Source: Nemopilema nomurai
Taxonomy: Eukaryota; Cnidaria; Scyphozoa; Rhizostomeae; Rhizostomatidae
Reading direction: 5' to 3'
Length of the DNA stretch: 64,000 nucleotides
Assembly (NCBI GenBank): GCA_003864495.1
Contig: ML133383.1
Location: forward strand, 7,114,880 to 7,178,879
Below the pieces are notes generated by a model that saw only the letters and a list, made by a program, of their open reading frames with translations, was not told the DNA's origin and searched no databases. The position numbers were made by a program, and so were the translations under genes. Positions 11,301-23,728 of this stretch are shown here, in pieces (position 1 is the stretch's first letter; each line of letters starts with the position of its first letter).

Positions 11301-14300
11301 ACAAATCTATTGTTATGACTGTGTGTTGATTTGAACAAGCTAATTATATATATAGTGTTAGATTTAATTTAAGCATCTACCATGCCATCTCTAGTGTTAA
11401 GAACTTGGATGGCTCTACACTGTGGTGAGCTACATGTTTATTTTTGTGTTGTGGTAAGGTATTTTTGCATGGAAAATTCTAGAAGTATTATGTTTGATTA
11501 TGCAAAGTATTTAATTTTGCTTTAAAATTGGCTCTTTAGTTAAAAGATAAGATGGAAGAAATCAAGGAAAAGAGGAGAATTCATAAAAAACTACAGTGAG
11601 TTATAACAACAATTGTTCTTTGAAATGCTTGCCTGATAAAGTTGTGGTGCATAGCACTCCAACTTTGTTATAGACAAGTCAGTAGCCTTTTCTCTAAGAA
11701 GTCAAGGAAGTTAGTCTTTTCTCTAAGAAGTCAAGGAAGTTAGTCTTTTCTCTAAGAAGTCAAGAAAGTTAGTCTTTTCTCTAAGAAGTCAAGGAAGTTA
11801 GTCTTTTCTCTAAGAAGTCAAGGAAGTTAGTCTTTTCTCTAAGAAGTCAAGGAAGTTAGTTATTTCTCTAAGAAGTCAATGAAGTCTAAGCAATAGAAAG
11901 TAGGTCCATAAGACTAGAACATACACTTAAAAGCTTTCATCTTGAATTTGGTGAAAATCTTTTAGTCATCAATTTGAAAATAGAAACTTGATGATGAAGT
12001 TGCAGCATTTTTCTCTTGCTAGAAATGTCAGAAATTGAAAGAAATTTTATTTTCCAACGAAGATATATATACTTTATAAAGATATACAGCTGATATACTT
12101 TTTGACTAATTTTTTTCCTGCATTCATCTTTGTTCAAACCGTTGTGCAGAAGCCCCTAATGAAGCCTCTTAAAACCTCTTGATAGATAAACGTCACCAGT
12201 CGTTTCAGGCATCTAGAATTTTTTGAAAAGTGTTGTCCTCCAACTGCCATATCAGGGAAGCGGTTTTCCACACTAATGATGTCTTTTTGCTTGTAGACGA
12301 GTAACAACTTTGGGAAAAGATGTTGACCCTGCGGCGGAAAGTGCTTCCGCATGGGTGGAGAAAATGCGCAAGCAAGAGGAAGAAAAGAGACTGGCACAAA
12401 AGAGGGTATGTTAGGTTTATAGTTAACTTTGTAACAACATTTTAGATGTCTTCATTTTATATGGCTTGGTTTTAAACTGCCTTGGATCAATTCTTCTCCT
12501 AAACAATTTTTTTGCTTGTTTAAGGATCAATTGTATCGTAAGAATATTTCACAATGCTGCTTTCATTTTTCCACACAACAATATTATTTTTCTAGTTATA
12601 TATGAAATATATATATATATTTATAAATATAGCGCAATGTAAAATTTTCATAAGAGTGTTTTATAAGGCTCCCTGACTTCACTAATCGTACATCCATATT
12701 ATAACTTTAAACGATCATCTAGCATGGCTCAAGTTCTTCTTAAGAGTAAACCTGTTTTTTATATTACAGGCAAAGATGCTGGAAGAGCTGGATGACGAGT
12801 TCGGTGTCAGTGGCATGATAAACGAAGCTTTAGGACAGCCGCCTAAAAAAGCACCCATCAAGAAGGAACCGGTATACTTTCTTCCTGTCAAATGCCTTCG
12901 AATGTGTTCTATCATTGAAGTTGTCTCTATATGTTTCCTTTTCCTTTACTTAAAGACTGAATATAAGCCAGCTCTATCTTGTAATCAACAAATATAAGCC
13001 AACGTATTCTGGTTATGTTTTGTAGATACTGTTCTAAAAAAAATAGGTTTTAATTTGATTTTTTGGACTTTACATCGTTATTAGATAATCACTGCATATT
13101 CTGATATTATCATAAGCTGAAACGCGCGTACAAGCCTCACTGAGATTATATGACTCTTTCGTTTGATCGGATGATTGTGTTTCACTGCTGATTTGCTCTT
13201 TTTAAATAGAGATACTCTTCAAAAGACTTGGCCGGCCTAAAGATAGAACATAGTGGTGGGGAAATCACAGTGAGTTGTTCTTTGCGCTGCTTGGCTGAAA
13301 TACTTTGTCATATCATGTTAGTCATGTGTTGCCAAAAAATCGCAAAGGCGTTGTATGTCCTTCGTTCATTCAAGTCTATTCAAGAGTTTGCTGCTTTCAA
13401 ATCTTGCAGCTCTAGGGAAGTGTCTTACAGATGTACACAGAAATTGCAGCACAGATGTCATTGCAGCACAGAAACTGTTTTATTTGTTTGTTTTGTCGGA
13501 AATGCTGCGTTACATAAACACTGTGTCGATATTTGACTCAAAAGTAAGACATTGACATCAATGTCAGGTATCCTGACTTGATCTTTGAAAGGTTCTGTTT
13601 ACTGATATCAATGTAGCTGAATCTGATTTATTTGCAGGATGGTTCCTCTGTCATAGTTACTTTGAAAGATAAAGGTAAGTTTGAGTCTACAGGATTAAAT
13701 GTCATGATGATCAGAAACTGAAATATTTAAGGATCCTAGACTATTCAAAGCAAATACAGCATTGCCTAATCGTCGTACTTGCCATGGAGTGTTTCGATGC
13801 ATTTTAGATTTGCAAACAAGTTCCCTGTACAAAACCACCGTAGTTGACAAATGAGAGACTAGCTCAAAGTTTAAGGATAATGCAAGATCAAAGTCTCTGG
13901 TTAAGGTTTATGCAAGATCCGAAGGCGCCATATGGATTAGCCAGTGTAATTGTTGGTTCTTTTTTATGGATCTAGGTATCCTTGAAGACGACGAAGATGT
14001 GCTGCAAAATGTGAATCTCGTTGAGAACAGGGCTGTAAGTAAATTAATCTAGTCTGATGCCTCCTCTGTGGTAGTCATACTTCCTAGTTAAAACCGTGAG
14101 GGATAATTCCTCAAATGATGCAATGTCTGATGCCTCACCTATTCAGGCCTTGTGACAAAACTGACTCCTCTGGAAATGTCATAGTCATATATCCTAGTAA
14201 AAATCATTTGGGATAATTTCATCAAATTTTTTCGATATTACCATGACGTGCAGTTTTGTTGAAAATGTCCGTTAATAACGCTTTCATTGGTTGCAGCTGT

Positions 14301-17300
14301 TCTTTATGAAAATTTTCCTTTAAGATTAGCAAAAATTCTGAATTTTTTAGCTAAACTTTAAATGTTTAATGTTCTTTAGGCGGTTAGAAATATCGAGAAT
14401 AGAAAGAAAAGGCCTGGATACGTAGCTTATGACGAAGTCGACGAAGAAACGGGAATTGTAAGTAAATCAGTTTTATTAGATTGAACTCTGCCTCTACCTT
14501 TCCAATAAAGCTTTCTTCCGAATTAACCCCACCTTTTTTCGGAAATTTTGTTGAGATGCCGACAATGGTGACAAATAGGGAATATTTTGTTTGGGTAACT
14601 GACTGTATGTAAAATGATTCACTTGACCTATTGCTAGTATTATTTGATACCCAAACATTTTCCTTTCGCCTAAAGATAACAAGTCATTTTTCACAGTTCA
14701 AAGTTAAAGGAATTCTCGACAAGTATAACGAGGAAATCGACGGAAGAGAAGAAAAGTTTATTCGTATTGGTAAGATTATTGCATCATTTATTTTTTTCGT
14801 TTGCTTTCATAATTATTTTGGCGAGCTTTAAAGTTTATTGCTTTGTATGCCAGTCTTGGAAGATAGACAGCTTTAGCCACCTATCTAATATTACCTTAAC
14901 GCTCTTTAGGTTTTGCTTATGCTTCGAAAAATGTCATATTGTTTTTGCACATTTTTAGTGCTATCTATTAGCACGCGAGGTGAAGTTGGTTAAATGTGCA
15001 TTCTCTCACTTTGTATCTAATTAAATAAGATATTTTTTTCTAACTTTTTGACTGTCAAACCAAGTCTTTTTTAATCTGGAACTCCGCAATATTTGCACTT
15101 TGCACCTTATTATTTTGAGTGCTTCTAAGTACCAAGTTATTTTTTTGTAGATGCTTCCGGCGTAGGAGATCTGGAGGATGAATACGAAATAGACAGAGTG
15201 AGTTAATTATGCTTTTACAAGACTTAAAAGATGGTTCAGTGTAGAAATCTTTCAGTGCTTTTAAAGGATACAATAACAAAGCCCTTTATAACTGGCTATA
15301 ATTTGAGCATAATAGGAGAAAAGTGACCCGTTCTTTTACTGTTTGAAAGGACATGAGCTTGTAAAAAAATCGAAGATAGCTTCTCATAATCAGTGTAATG
15401 TAGCTCTAGATAATAGTGGTTGTATTGCAATTTACTGGTGTAGGTTTATATCATTAGTAAGACAATGATGCCTAAGGGAAAGCCTACTACACTAGAGCAA
15501 AGGGAGGCAAACTCTACGGTTTATTAATACATGACTACTAGTAAATGTATTGCAGCCAAGTATGGATATAAAACGCCACACATTTGATGTCACGTTAATG
15601 TAGTTTTTATGCAACCGAGTTAAACAGCTAGACAATTGTTATGCAAATATATGCAGAGATATGTTAGCTTTGCTTTTTTTTGTACGGATTCTTTGAGAGT
15701 CCGCTTTGACAAACCTGATTCCTTTTTTTCAAGATTCGAAAGAACTTGAAAGCTCAACAAGTAAGGGCTTTTAATTTCTTAATCTTAAACATCTTTAAGC
15801 TAGGTGTCATTCATGTTACATCCCGAATTTGATACCAAGTTTGGAATATGCGCTTTTCTGCGAGAACAAAGCAGTAATATTATAGATATATACTGGATTA
15901 TGAAAGTGTGGAAAAGGATGAAGAAAGACAAGGACAGACATGCCAATTCCGAGCAAGAGCGGTTGCGTCTTATTCAGTTGTCCTTAATTAGCTTTTCTGG
16001 AGTCGTCTGTAGGAGTATAAATAAGCCAAATGACATCTTACTCAATGGTGACGCAACAGATACCCAGATTTAGGCTTGCTTGATTTGCTTTGGCAGTCTC
16101 CCGCCAAAGCATCAGCGTTCCATGTAAAATTGTGGTCATGCTGAGGTGATTCTAAGAATTGGCTTTCTTTCCAGATGACATTAGCTGTCGATGCCCCGCA
16201 GCTTGCGACTGACTACTTTACCCAGGAAGAAATGGTAACTCCTTCATTCTCGTTTGTGAATTCATTCCTATTGCGACAGGCATAATAGAGAAATATTTCA
16301 ACATGAATTTAGGTATATTTCAATATACTGTAAAGATGTATTTCAACAGGTATATTTTTTAAAGCATTGTGCCAGGAGTCGATCAATCAATTTTTTATGC
16401 ATTTTCTATCAGGTCACTCTTTTGAAACGAAAAATTTATACATATATCACAATTAATCACAATTAGTGGCATTTGTGGGCATTAAAAATGAGCTCGATTT
16501 GTGATGGTTACATGTAGTACACCAAAAAACTCAATCTGGCGATAGATTTAGTTTTTCTTCACAACATTTTGAATCGATGCGGAGGAATGTTCATGGCGTC
16601 AATTTTTTGTCAAGCTTTTTGGAATGGCATTTGCTTTGTTTTAAAAAACCCTTGCTTGTAGGTTCAGTTCAAAAAGCCGAGAAAGAAAAGGAAAGTTCGG
16701 AAAAGAGAGATCGTTAAGGTCTGTTTTGCAATCTTTGCAAGATTTATTTTTTATTCAACTAGCGAATTGTGATTATCACACGAATGTGCTAGACATTAGC
16801 TGGCTATCAAAAGAAGGAGAGTAATTCGATATCAAATGCTGGGGAATACTCCTGTTAAAGACACTCCATGCTGGGCCACCATTCTGTATGGTAGAGTTTC
16901 TTTCCAAGTCTTGACTTGCCCGCGATCGAGCTGCCGGGATAGAAACTCTAGGAATTGCAGTCAAGCGCCATAACCACATGGCTACGACGACTAGCAAAGT
17001 CAATTCGAAATTAAGAAGTCAATGTCATTTGTGGAAAGTCCGTTTTGGTTTAAATCTACATCGAAAGAGTAGACAAAAGTAGTTGGCTTTTCAACGCGAG
17101 CTTTCAACAAAACCTGCGCTACAGTGCGCGCCGTTATTTAATATCGACGGAAGTCGTCAAGTGCATACGCTTACTATGTATCAAAGGATGTCACAATTGT
17201 GATCGTTTGAATTTCTACGGTTTATTTTGCAGGCGGATGATTTATTACCGCTCGCTGATGATGCAAGACCGGATCACGGCACCAAGTGAGATTCACTTTC

Positions 17301-20300
17301 TATTGTAGAACTACAGAATTCGTGCAAGTTGTTAGGTTTATAAATTTGTCTGGATGCATTCTTCCAAGTAGACCTTGACAGTGGCCTTGAATCATACGTA
17401 CCTACCTCATTTTGTTATCTTTCTTCTGAAGTTTTTAAAAATGATTTTTTCAGGAAGAAACCAAAGGGGATTGTGAAGAGTTCTAGTGATCGTGGTGATG
17501 ATATGGATGTGGATGTATGTAACCAAAACTCTTGCTAAGATTATCCTTCTGATTTGCATAATTGTCTTTGTTTGTTTCCATAATTTGTCTGTCCACTTTC
17601 TAAGGAATCAAGCAGCACTGTGACCATAATTTGAATCTATTCGTTTAATTCCACAGGAAAAACCGAACGAAGAATCGCTAGATTTAGAAGAAGAAAGAGG
17701 TAACATCGCCTAAGACAGTATTTTGAGTAAAAGACATGCTTTGAAGCTGGTTTGTGCAGTTCCAACATCCTTAAAGTTAACTGGATATCTCCATTGAAAC
17801 GCTTCAGTATAATTTTCAGGATTATGTTTGTTTAGTAATTTCCTTACCCGTTGGACGTATTATTATTATTCAATACACATTGAACGAGTTGATTTTGCTG
17901 ACGACGTTCTGTTTTGATTAACATTCGATGCTGTTAATACTCATAACATTTCATTTTTTGTATAGAATTTTTACGACGAATGCAAGCATTAGAAAACGCA
18001 CCAGTAGAGGAAGATGAAGCCGAATTGGAATTGCAAATGGCGCTTGCAAGGTCTCGTAAAGCGAAAGTCAAGAAGGAACCTGATGAGATTTCAGCACCAG
18101 AAAAGGTTTGTTGTCAGATCTCAGTGTAAAGATGATTGATAATATGCTTAGAACACGTTTCATTTGCAAGTTATCTGCAGTTATCCGATTCAAGCAATCC
18201 GTTTTAGATCCATCTTTTGCTTAGAATCAATTGTTGCCATAATGTGTTTTTGCTCTTTTTGTAGTTGGTTGAGAGAATTTTAGCTTCTAATGAGGAAGAA
18301 TCAAGAAAGCAAGAGAAGAGGAAAGCAAAGTGTACGTCTTAAAGAATAGATAACTCTGGCTGCATTTGTTCGGCTCAAGAGTTCTTCTCTAGCCTCTAAC
18401 CTATTATTTTTCTTTTTAGCTGGTGCAATTGTTCTGGACTCAACCTCAGAGTTTTGTAGAACGTTAGGAGAGCTGCCTAGTATGGGTAAGAAGCATTCAA
18501 TGCTAAATATAAAAGTTACATCTTCCAGCTTCTTCAGATCTTCGATCTGGTCATTGTTGACCTATTGATGATGACATTAAGTGGCTATAAACCGTAACGC
18601 AGACTTGTTCTTTGTTTATTTCGTGTTGTTCGTAACCTTTTACAGTATCAATTTATGATGAAAAACCTTCTTTTCTAGGACATACACATGATATTAAGGA
18701 GGAAGAGGAGGTAGCTAGAATCTGAACTCACCCTTCCTGTTGTATAAGTAATATCTGCTCGATGAAGGTTGGATTAGAACTGAATATTTGTTGTCTTGTT
18801 ACCAAAATAATTTGTTTCAAAGTTTAACTTCTAAGCTGTTTGAAAATTCTAATTAGGGTAGGAAAACGTTCTTTTTGATGTAGTTTTCAATATATATTTC
18901 AATGAACTTGTTTCCGTAGAAATGACAAGGATGTAACAGATTGCTGTTGGATTTCTCTTTCGTTAGAAATGAGAGAAACGTCTTGGATTTTTATACATTG
19001 GATATTGTGTTTATAGGACGAAGACCAGGAAATGGAAGTCACTGGTGGGTGGGAACAAGTCGTTGTTTCAGAGAAAAAGGAAAAACCAAGCGAGCAGGTA
19101 TGAGTATCATAAAAGCTCTTTTCAGCCCCCGGGGGCCTAGTTAATTTTCGAGGTCCTAAAGGGGGCTTGATAGAGAAGGGGCTTATTGGAAGGGGGGGGG
19201 GTATATTTCAAAAATCAAGACCAAGGATACAACAATTAATTTTATTGTCCTGTTATTTTCTGGTTTATATCTGAAAGCAGAAATGTATAACAAACCAGTG
19301 GCTGAAATTTAATTGTTAAACCATGGAATTAAACAAAGTTTTAAGTCTATGATGATTTCCAATGTTGTGATAAAATGCATCATGAGCTACCACTGAATCA
19401 TTGCATTTTACTCTGTAGTCTTTCTTGTGTGAGAATAGGGGGGGGGGCATAATAGAGAGGGGGCTTATTTCAATTTTCTGCTTAAAAGGGTGCTAATTAG
19501 AAAGGGGGCCTTAAAATAGAGAGGGGAGCTTTATAGAGGGCGGAGGGGCTTTATTAGAGCTCTTACGTCAATCTATACCTTTCTGTTTTCCTTTGGCCGG
19601 AGAGAACTTTAATGCGTTACAATGCCATCATGGAATGCAAGGAATTAATTCATTAATTTGGAGATGCGCGCGAAATTTGTTTTTTTTTCTAAAAATTCTC
19701 TCATCTATTTTTTAGAAACACGAAGCAGTTCTAGAAGAAGAGCCTGACTTAAAGGTTGGAGTGGGTGCAGCTCTGAAAGTAGCTCTGATGAAAGGTAGGA
19801 TCTTTGAACAACCGAATTGAAATAAAAAAGCAATTAAAATAAACCTCTTAGTTCCTTGAAGTTCAGAACCAATCGGTTTCAAACCGATTAAAAAGAAAAC
19901 TCCCTTTCTGACCAAATGCAATAAAGTCAATGCACCGAATGGATGTTAGTTTTGATTAAGATCTATTTTATTTAGAATAAGAGCAGCAATTCTAAGCATT
20001 TTTCATTACATAATCAATTTCTAACCTGTACCTTAAGGCATATTTAACAATAGATTTGATAAGGCGTGCTTTGATATGTCAAATTTCATAGCTTTGTGTA
20101 GTAAAAATCACTCTTCTGATTTTTGGCAGGGTTGATTGATGCGGAAAAGAAGAAAGTCCTGAATACAGGGCCTACAAATTTACCAAAAACAAAGGCTGTT
20201 GTTGACGAAGAGAAAATGAGGTAAGGGTTTTTATTGTTACAACAACGAAGCATTTTGTTATATAGCGTCAGTCTGTATGTTTTTGCTGCTCTGTTTTAAT

Positions 20301-22870
20301 TTGAGAAGGTTTATGCTACGTTGGAGCTTACCGCTTTTTTAAATTGCCCCTGGTTATTTTCGCAATTTTATTGGTCTCTTGATTATCATTGATTATCATG
20401 ATCGATCATCGCTATTATTGCTACAGATGTCAAAGTATGCCAAACTATTAAACGGACAAAGTATGAATCTTTTGGAGAACTAGAAAGCAGTTTTGAAACT
20501 TCTGTTCTTTATTTGATTTATCTCATTATTTTTAGAGAGGAAGAGAGGGACAGGGGCCGCCGGTAAGAAATGTTTTCCAATGATAATTTGAGAAATGTTC
20601 TTGATTGTTTTTCTCAAAAGACTTTGTTAATATGAAGCAATAATGCTGTTGTCCTCCAAACACTCTTCTTTTAGGGAGAATTACGAGTGTTTACAAAATG
20701 ATTACAAAAATTTTACCCCTCATACCTCAAAACAGTTCAATCATTAGTAAAAGACAGTTGACAAATCTATGCTTTTGAATTTACTTTAGTCATAAAACCA
20801 GGCCTCTTAGTCAAGTTTCAATGCTTGTTTAAAATCTATTTACATTTTTCAGTGACCTTTATAAGTACTTTTGTCTCAAATCTTTACGCAAAAAATCACT
20901 CTTTTTTAAATATTATTTTGGTTTCTTGCAGAGCTTATGATAGGGACAGGTTAGTGCTAATTTTGTTACGTAAAGATTAGCGAAATCGAATTCATGATCC
21001 CTTTATCAAAGAATTTCTACATCAGATATGATCTGACATTTGATCATTTATTGTTCTTGACCGCGTTAAAAATTCTAGATATTTTCTTAAGATATGAACT
21101 ACCATGTTATTTTGGGCTAATTTACGAATGATGAATGGAAGAAACTTGACCTAAGCCATTGAATAGCGGTTGGTCCTTAATATTATGATGACCACTTAAT
21201 CAAATGGCATCGAATCGTTTCGAATGATTGCCAGTATCTTAAAGCAGAGTTCACAGCTAATAGCAACCAACAAATTTACCCTTAGTCAAACGCCTTGTAT
21301 TTATCGTATCCTAGAGGGTAATACAGCTGAAAGATAATGGGGTAATTTAATTTGCTTTTACTTGCAATTAACAGTCAGCACTGGGGTAAAATTTAAGTAA
21401 AGACTCATAACAATAGGTTTATAAGAATTCTTTTTTAATTGCTTTTACTGATGGATTCGCTTTTACTCTTGCTTTTATTTTAAAGATACGACCCCTATGC
21501 ATTTAAAGAAAAGGACACTTACAAGCCGGAAGTCAAACTGGAATACGTTGATGAGCATGGTCGGCCTCTGAATGAGAAAGAGGTGACGTTCGTGTTTTGT
21601 TAGTAGCTTTATGTAGTACTTCCACTGATTTTAACTTCGGTTTTTGAAAAATCCGCTGTTTCTTGCTCATTCATTGTGCGACAAAACTTGATAGTTGTTG
21701 CTAAAAACGACAGGAGCCACTTTGTAACTTAAAATGATACCATTTAATTTTCATATTATGATACAATCTTCACATTACATTGACTCTAAAAATTCTCGCA
21801 TGACTACATATGTTTCTTCTGCTTCGTTCTACTATTGTAGTTTTAATTTAATTTAATGTTTATAGTTTTGTAATTTTTTTACTTTAAACCTGACTCTTAA
21901 TTCTAATATCTTACTTAATTCAAGATAAGACAGTCAAATATCCAATTAGGTAGAAACCTAGATGCATGCAAAATTTTGGGAAAGCTTAACACATCCTGTA
22001 AAATTTGGGAAGACCTTAATATATAACTAAAGAAAAGCTTACCCTCATGCTCTTTTTGCCTGTTATTTTCATCATGTCAATACTTATGACCCCATCATCA
22101 TTTTTACTACGACCGCCGAATGTTACCTGAAATTTTTCTTTGCAGGCTTTTAGGTTTTTGTCGCACAGATTCCATGGCAAAGGGTCTGGAAAAATGAAAA
22201 GTGAAAAAAGAGCAAAGAAAGTTGCCGAGGAGATGGTGAGGGTTTAATGTCTAAAAACTTTGATATAAACTAATTGCTAGATCATGGTACCCACTTCTAC
22301 CTTAAAATGGTTCTAACTTTTAGTTGCTTCACAGAAGGTTTTTGATGTACTGCCGTCCTTTGGGTTTATGGCCTTCCAGGGCTTCTTGTCTTCTGAGTAA
22401 GACTGAATCTTTATTCCAAGTGTGATGTTACCTCTTGTCAGAACAACATACTGGAAGCCCTAGAAAACCGACTACAGACTGCTTTGTATGCTGTAGATTT
22501 CATTACAAACTAATGCACAACTAAGTGCTAATACTTTTCAGTAAAATTCCTAATACAAGTGTCTGCGCAACCTGAACTAAGATATTTTTTTTTTTTGGAA
22601 ATTTTCTTGCGTGTTATCCTGATAGTATTTTGCTTTCCTTTTAATTCCGATTGCATTAAAGTTGTGCCAGCGAAGCATATGTGGCATACTCTTCGACATT
22701 TCCTCAATGAAACCATGCTTCTGTTATACTTTTCTATACAGAAAATGAAGAAAATGAGTGCCATCGATACACCTCTAAACACAGCGCAAATGATGATAGA
22801 TCGACAACAGTTGAGCCAAACGCCCTATGTCGTTCTGAGTGGTGGTGGCAAGAACCTGCTAAACACGTGA
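8305..22870 (+). CDS. SART1: U4/U6.U5 tri-snRNP-associated protein 1 (SART1/Snu66), 31 exons
   Basis: Tri-snRNP component needed for spliceosome activation; nuclear. Exons: 8305-8650, 9584-9635, 9961-10016, 11081-11163, 11540-11595, 12297-12405, 12770-12871, 13210-13269, 13638-13674, 13976-14034, 14380-14457, 14697-14769, 15151-15197, 15734-15760, 16175-16234, 16662-16718, 17233-17285, 17454-17514, 17657-17699, 17966-18105, 18265-18331, 18420-18485, 18679-18710, 19017-19097, 19716-19794, 20130-20220, 20536-20562, 20932-20949, 21486-21582, 22146-22235, 22742-22870. All phases join: 791 codons plus TGA, near the human length of about 800. Residues 1-110 are RS/RD/K-rich. Residues 126-144 (SLSIQETNKLRAKLGLKPL) are the Hub1/UBL5-interaction domain. 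Residues about 416-434 are a basic, NLS-like block (KKPRKKRKVRKR). Residues about 556-575 carry AIVLDSTSEFCRTLGELP, and about 722-736 FRFLSHRFHGKGSGK, both family hallmarks. The C-terminus reads TPYVVLSGGGKN. Donor 18711 (GTAGCT) is weak, the others ordinary. The TGA overlaps a perfect donor (see the entry at 27075). Confidence 0.95.
11688..11886. repeat. 29-bp minisatellite in SART1 intron 5
   Basis: About seven tandem copies with starts at 11688, 11717, 11746, 11775, 11804, 11833 and 11862. The unit contains CTCTAAGAAGTCAAGGAAG. Copies are nearly identical; the last is diverged and shortened. The near-identity points to recent expansion or ongoing homogenisation. Confidence 0.95.
12596..12630. 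repeat. AT microsatellite in SART1 intron 6
   Basis: An (AT)n-rich tract with GAA and TTA interruptions, about 35 bp. Confidence 0.7.
16845..16995 (-). mobile_element. tRNA-derived SINE-like sequence in SART1 intron 16
   Basis: On the minus strand from 16991 the sequence GTCGTCGTAGCCATGTGGTT resembles the 5' half of a Ser/Leu tRNA (A-box-like TAGCCATGTGG). About 45 nt on, GCTCGATCGC resembles a B box, inside a possible T-stem (CCCG/CGGG) ending at 16919. The acceptor stem is not closed, so this is not an intact tRNA. A 10-bp inverted repeat (16892-16901 with 16941-16950) is embedded. Best read as the head of an old SINE, with the body probably running to about 16845. A 3' tail or target-site duplication was not identified. 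Confidence 0.4.
19110..19565. repeat. G-rich GGGGGCTTAT-AGAG repeat element in SART1 intron 24
   Basis: Begins with the palindrome GCCCCCGGGGGC (19125-19136) followed by repeats of GGGGCTTgAT/TAGAG type and a poly-G run near 19192. After a 240-bp AT-rich middle come a second poly-G run near 19440 and further copies to about 19562. AGCTCTT occurs at both outer edges. Looks like a compact repeat or degenerate element whose G-runs sit on the sense strand of the SART1 transcript. Confidence 0.55.
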
Positions 22871-22908
22871 GTACTATTCGAATCCTATTCAATGTAAAGT
22901 GACTTCAA

Positions 22909-22943
22909 CCTCACTTTCGCACGGTGTATTTCGCAAAGTGAGG
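22909..22943. other. Inverted repeat just after the SART1 stop
   Basis: CCTCACTTT (22909-22917) pairs perfectly with AAAGTGAGG (22935-22943) across a 17-nt loop. It lies 39 nt past the first SART1 stop, within either the 3' UTR or the start of a long last intron. The stem is short and may be chance. Confidence 0.3.
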
Positions 22944-23688
22944 CTCGATGTATTAGATCGCCGAGGCTCATTTGCCAAGTGTTCTATCGAGGCATGGTTT
23001 CCTGGCTTAGGTCTGATAATCGTGTCAAGTGTGAAGCTCAAAGTGGCAATCTAGAATCATCCTGTTCTCTATGCTACAAGCGTGTACAACTATGCCCTCG
23101 CGAGCACTTTGTGCCAGATGAAAATAGTCATCTTTGAAAGGCACAAACCTTTTTATAGGGGAAACCTTCTAGTACTGTCTGGTAATCATGACGTCACCGA
23201 AGAAAAGTGAGATACGCTAGTGTCATATTTCCAATGACGATGAATTTTTTCGATTGATTTTCATTTCAGCTGTTTGCCTGCAGTCTAAGTTATAATTAAC
23301 TGTTGTGTTTGACAACTATTTTTTAATTCCATCATGCATTCCACAACATTCCTCTTTTTTCTTAGAAACATTATTTCCAAAAAGTAAAGCTTCAAATGAG
23401 GAAAAGATCACAGAAAAATCTTCGCTCTTTATGACAAGAGGCAGGCCCCGATCAATGACACTTCTTATCATGAGATGAAAGATTAGGCAAAAAAGGCCTA
23501 TCAAAATCAGATACTGTGAATATCATCCAAACATTAAGGTCTTTTGGTAAGGACACTGTTCCAGTTGATAACAGTCCTGTTCCTTAAGAGCTGAATTTTT
23601 TAAAAGTTGTCATTGGATCTGATGAGCATAATGGGTGCTGCAGGTGTGAAGGGTCGATATTTCGCATGGTCGAGAACGACCAGTTATC

Positions 23689-23728
23689 TGGGTACATAAA
23701 CAGGTGCTAAGCACGGGGTACATAAACA
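23689..23728. repeat. Short direct repeat GGGTACATAAACAG
   Basis: The 14-mer occurs twice about 26 bp apart in the region after the SART1 stop. The surrounding 22.95-26.28 kb has no recognisable gene. Confidence 0.5.

Noticed and set aside
11688..11886. CRISPR-like array
   Set aside because: The units are directly adjacent with no variable spacers; it is a minisatellite in a eukaryotic intron.
22559..22741. In-frame upstream extension of SART1 exon 31
   Set aside because: It is intron: a TTTCTATACAG acceptor at 22741 joins in phase with exon 30 at conserved sequence, and the upstream residues are unlike the family.
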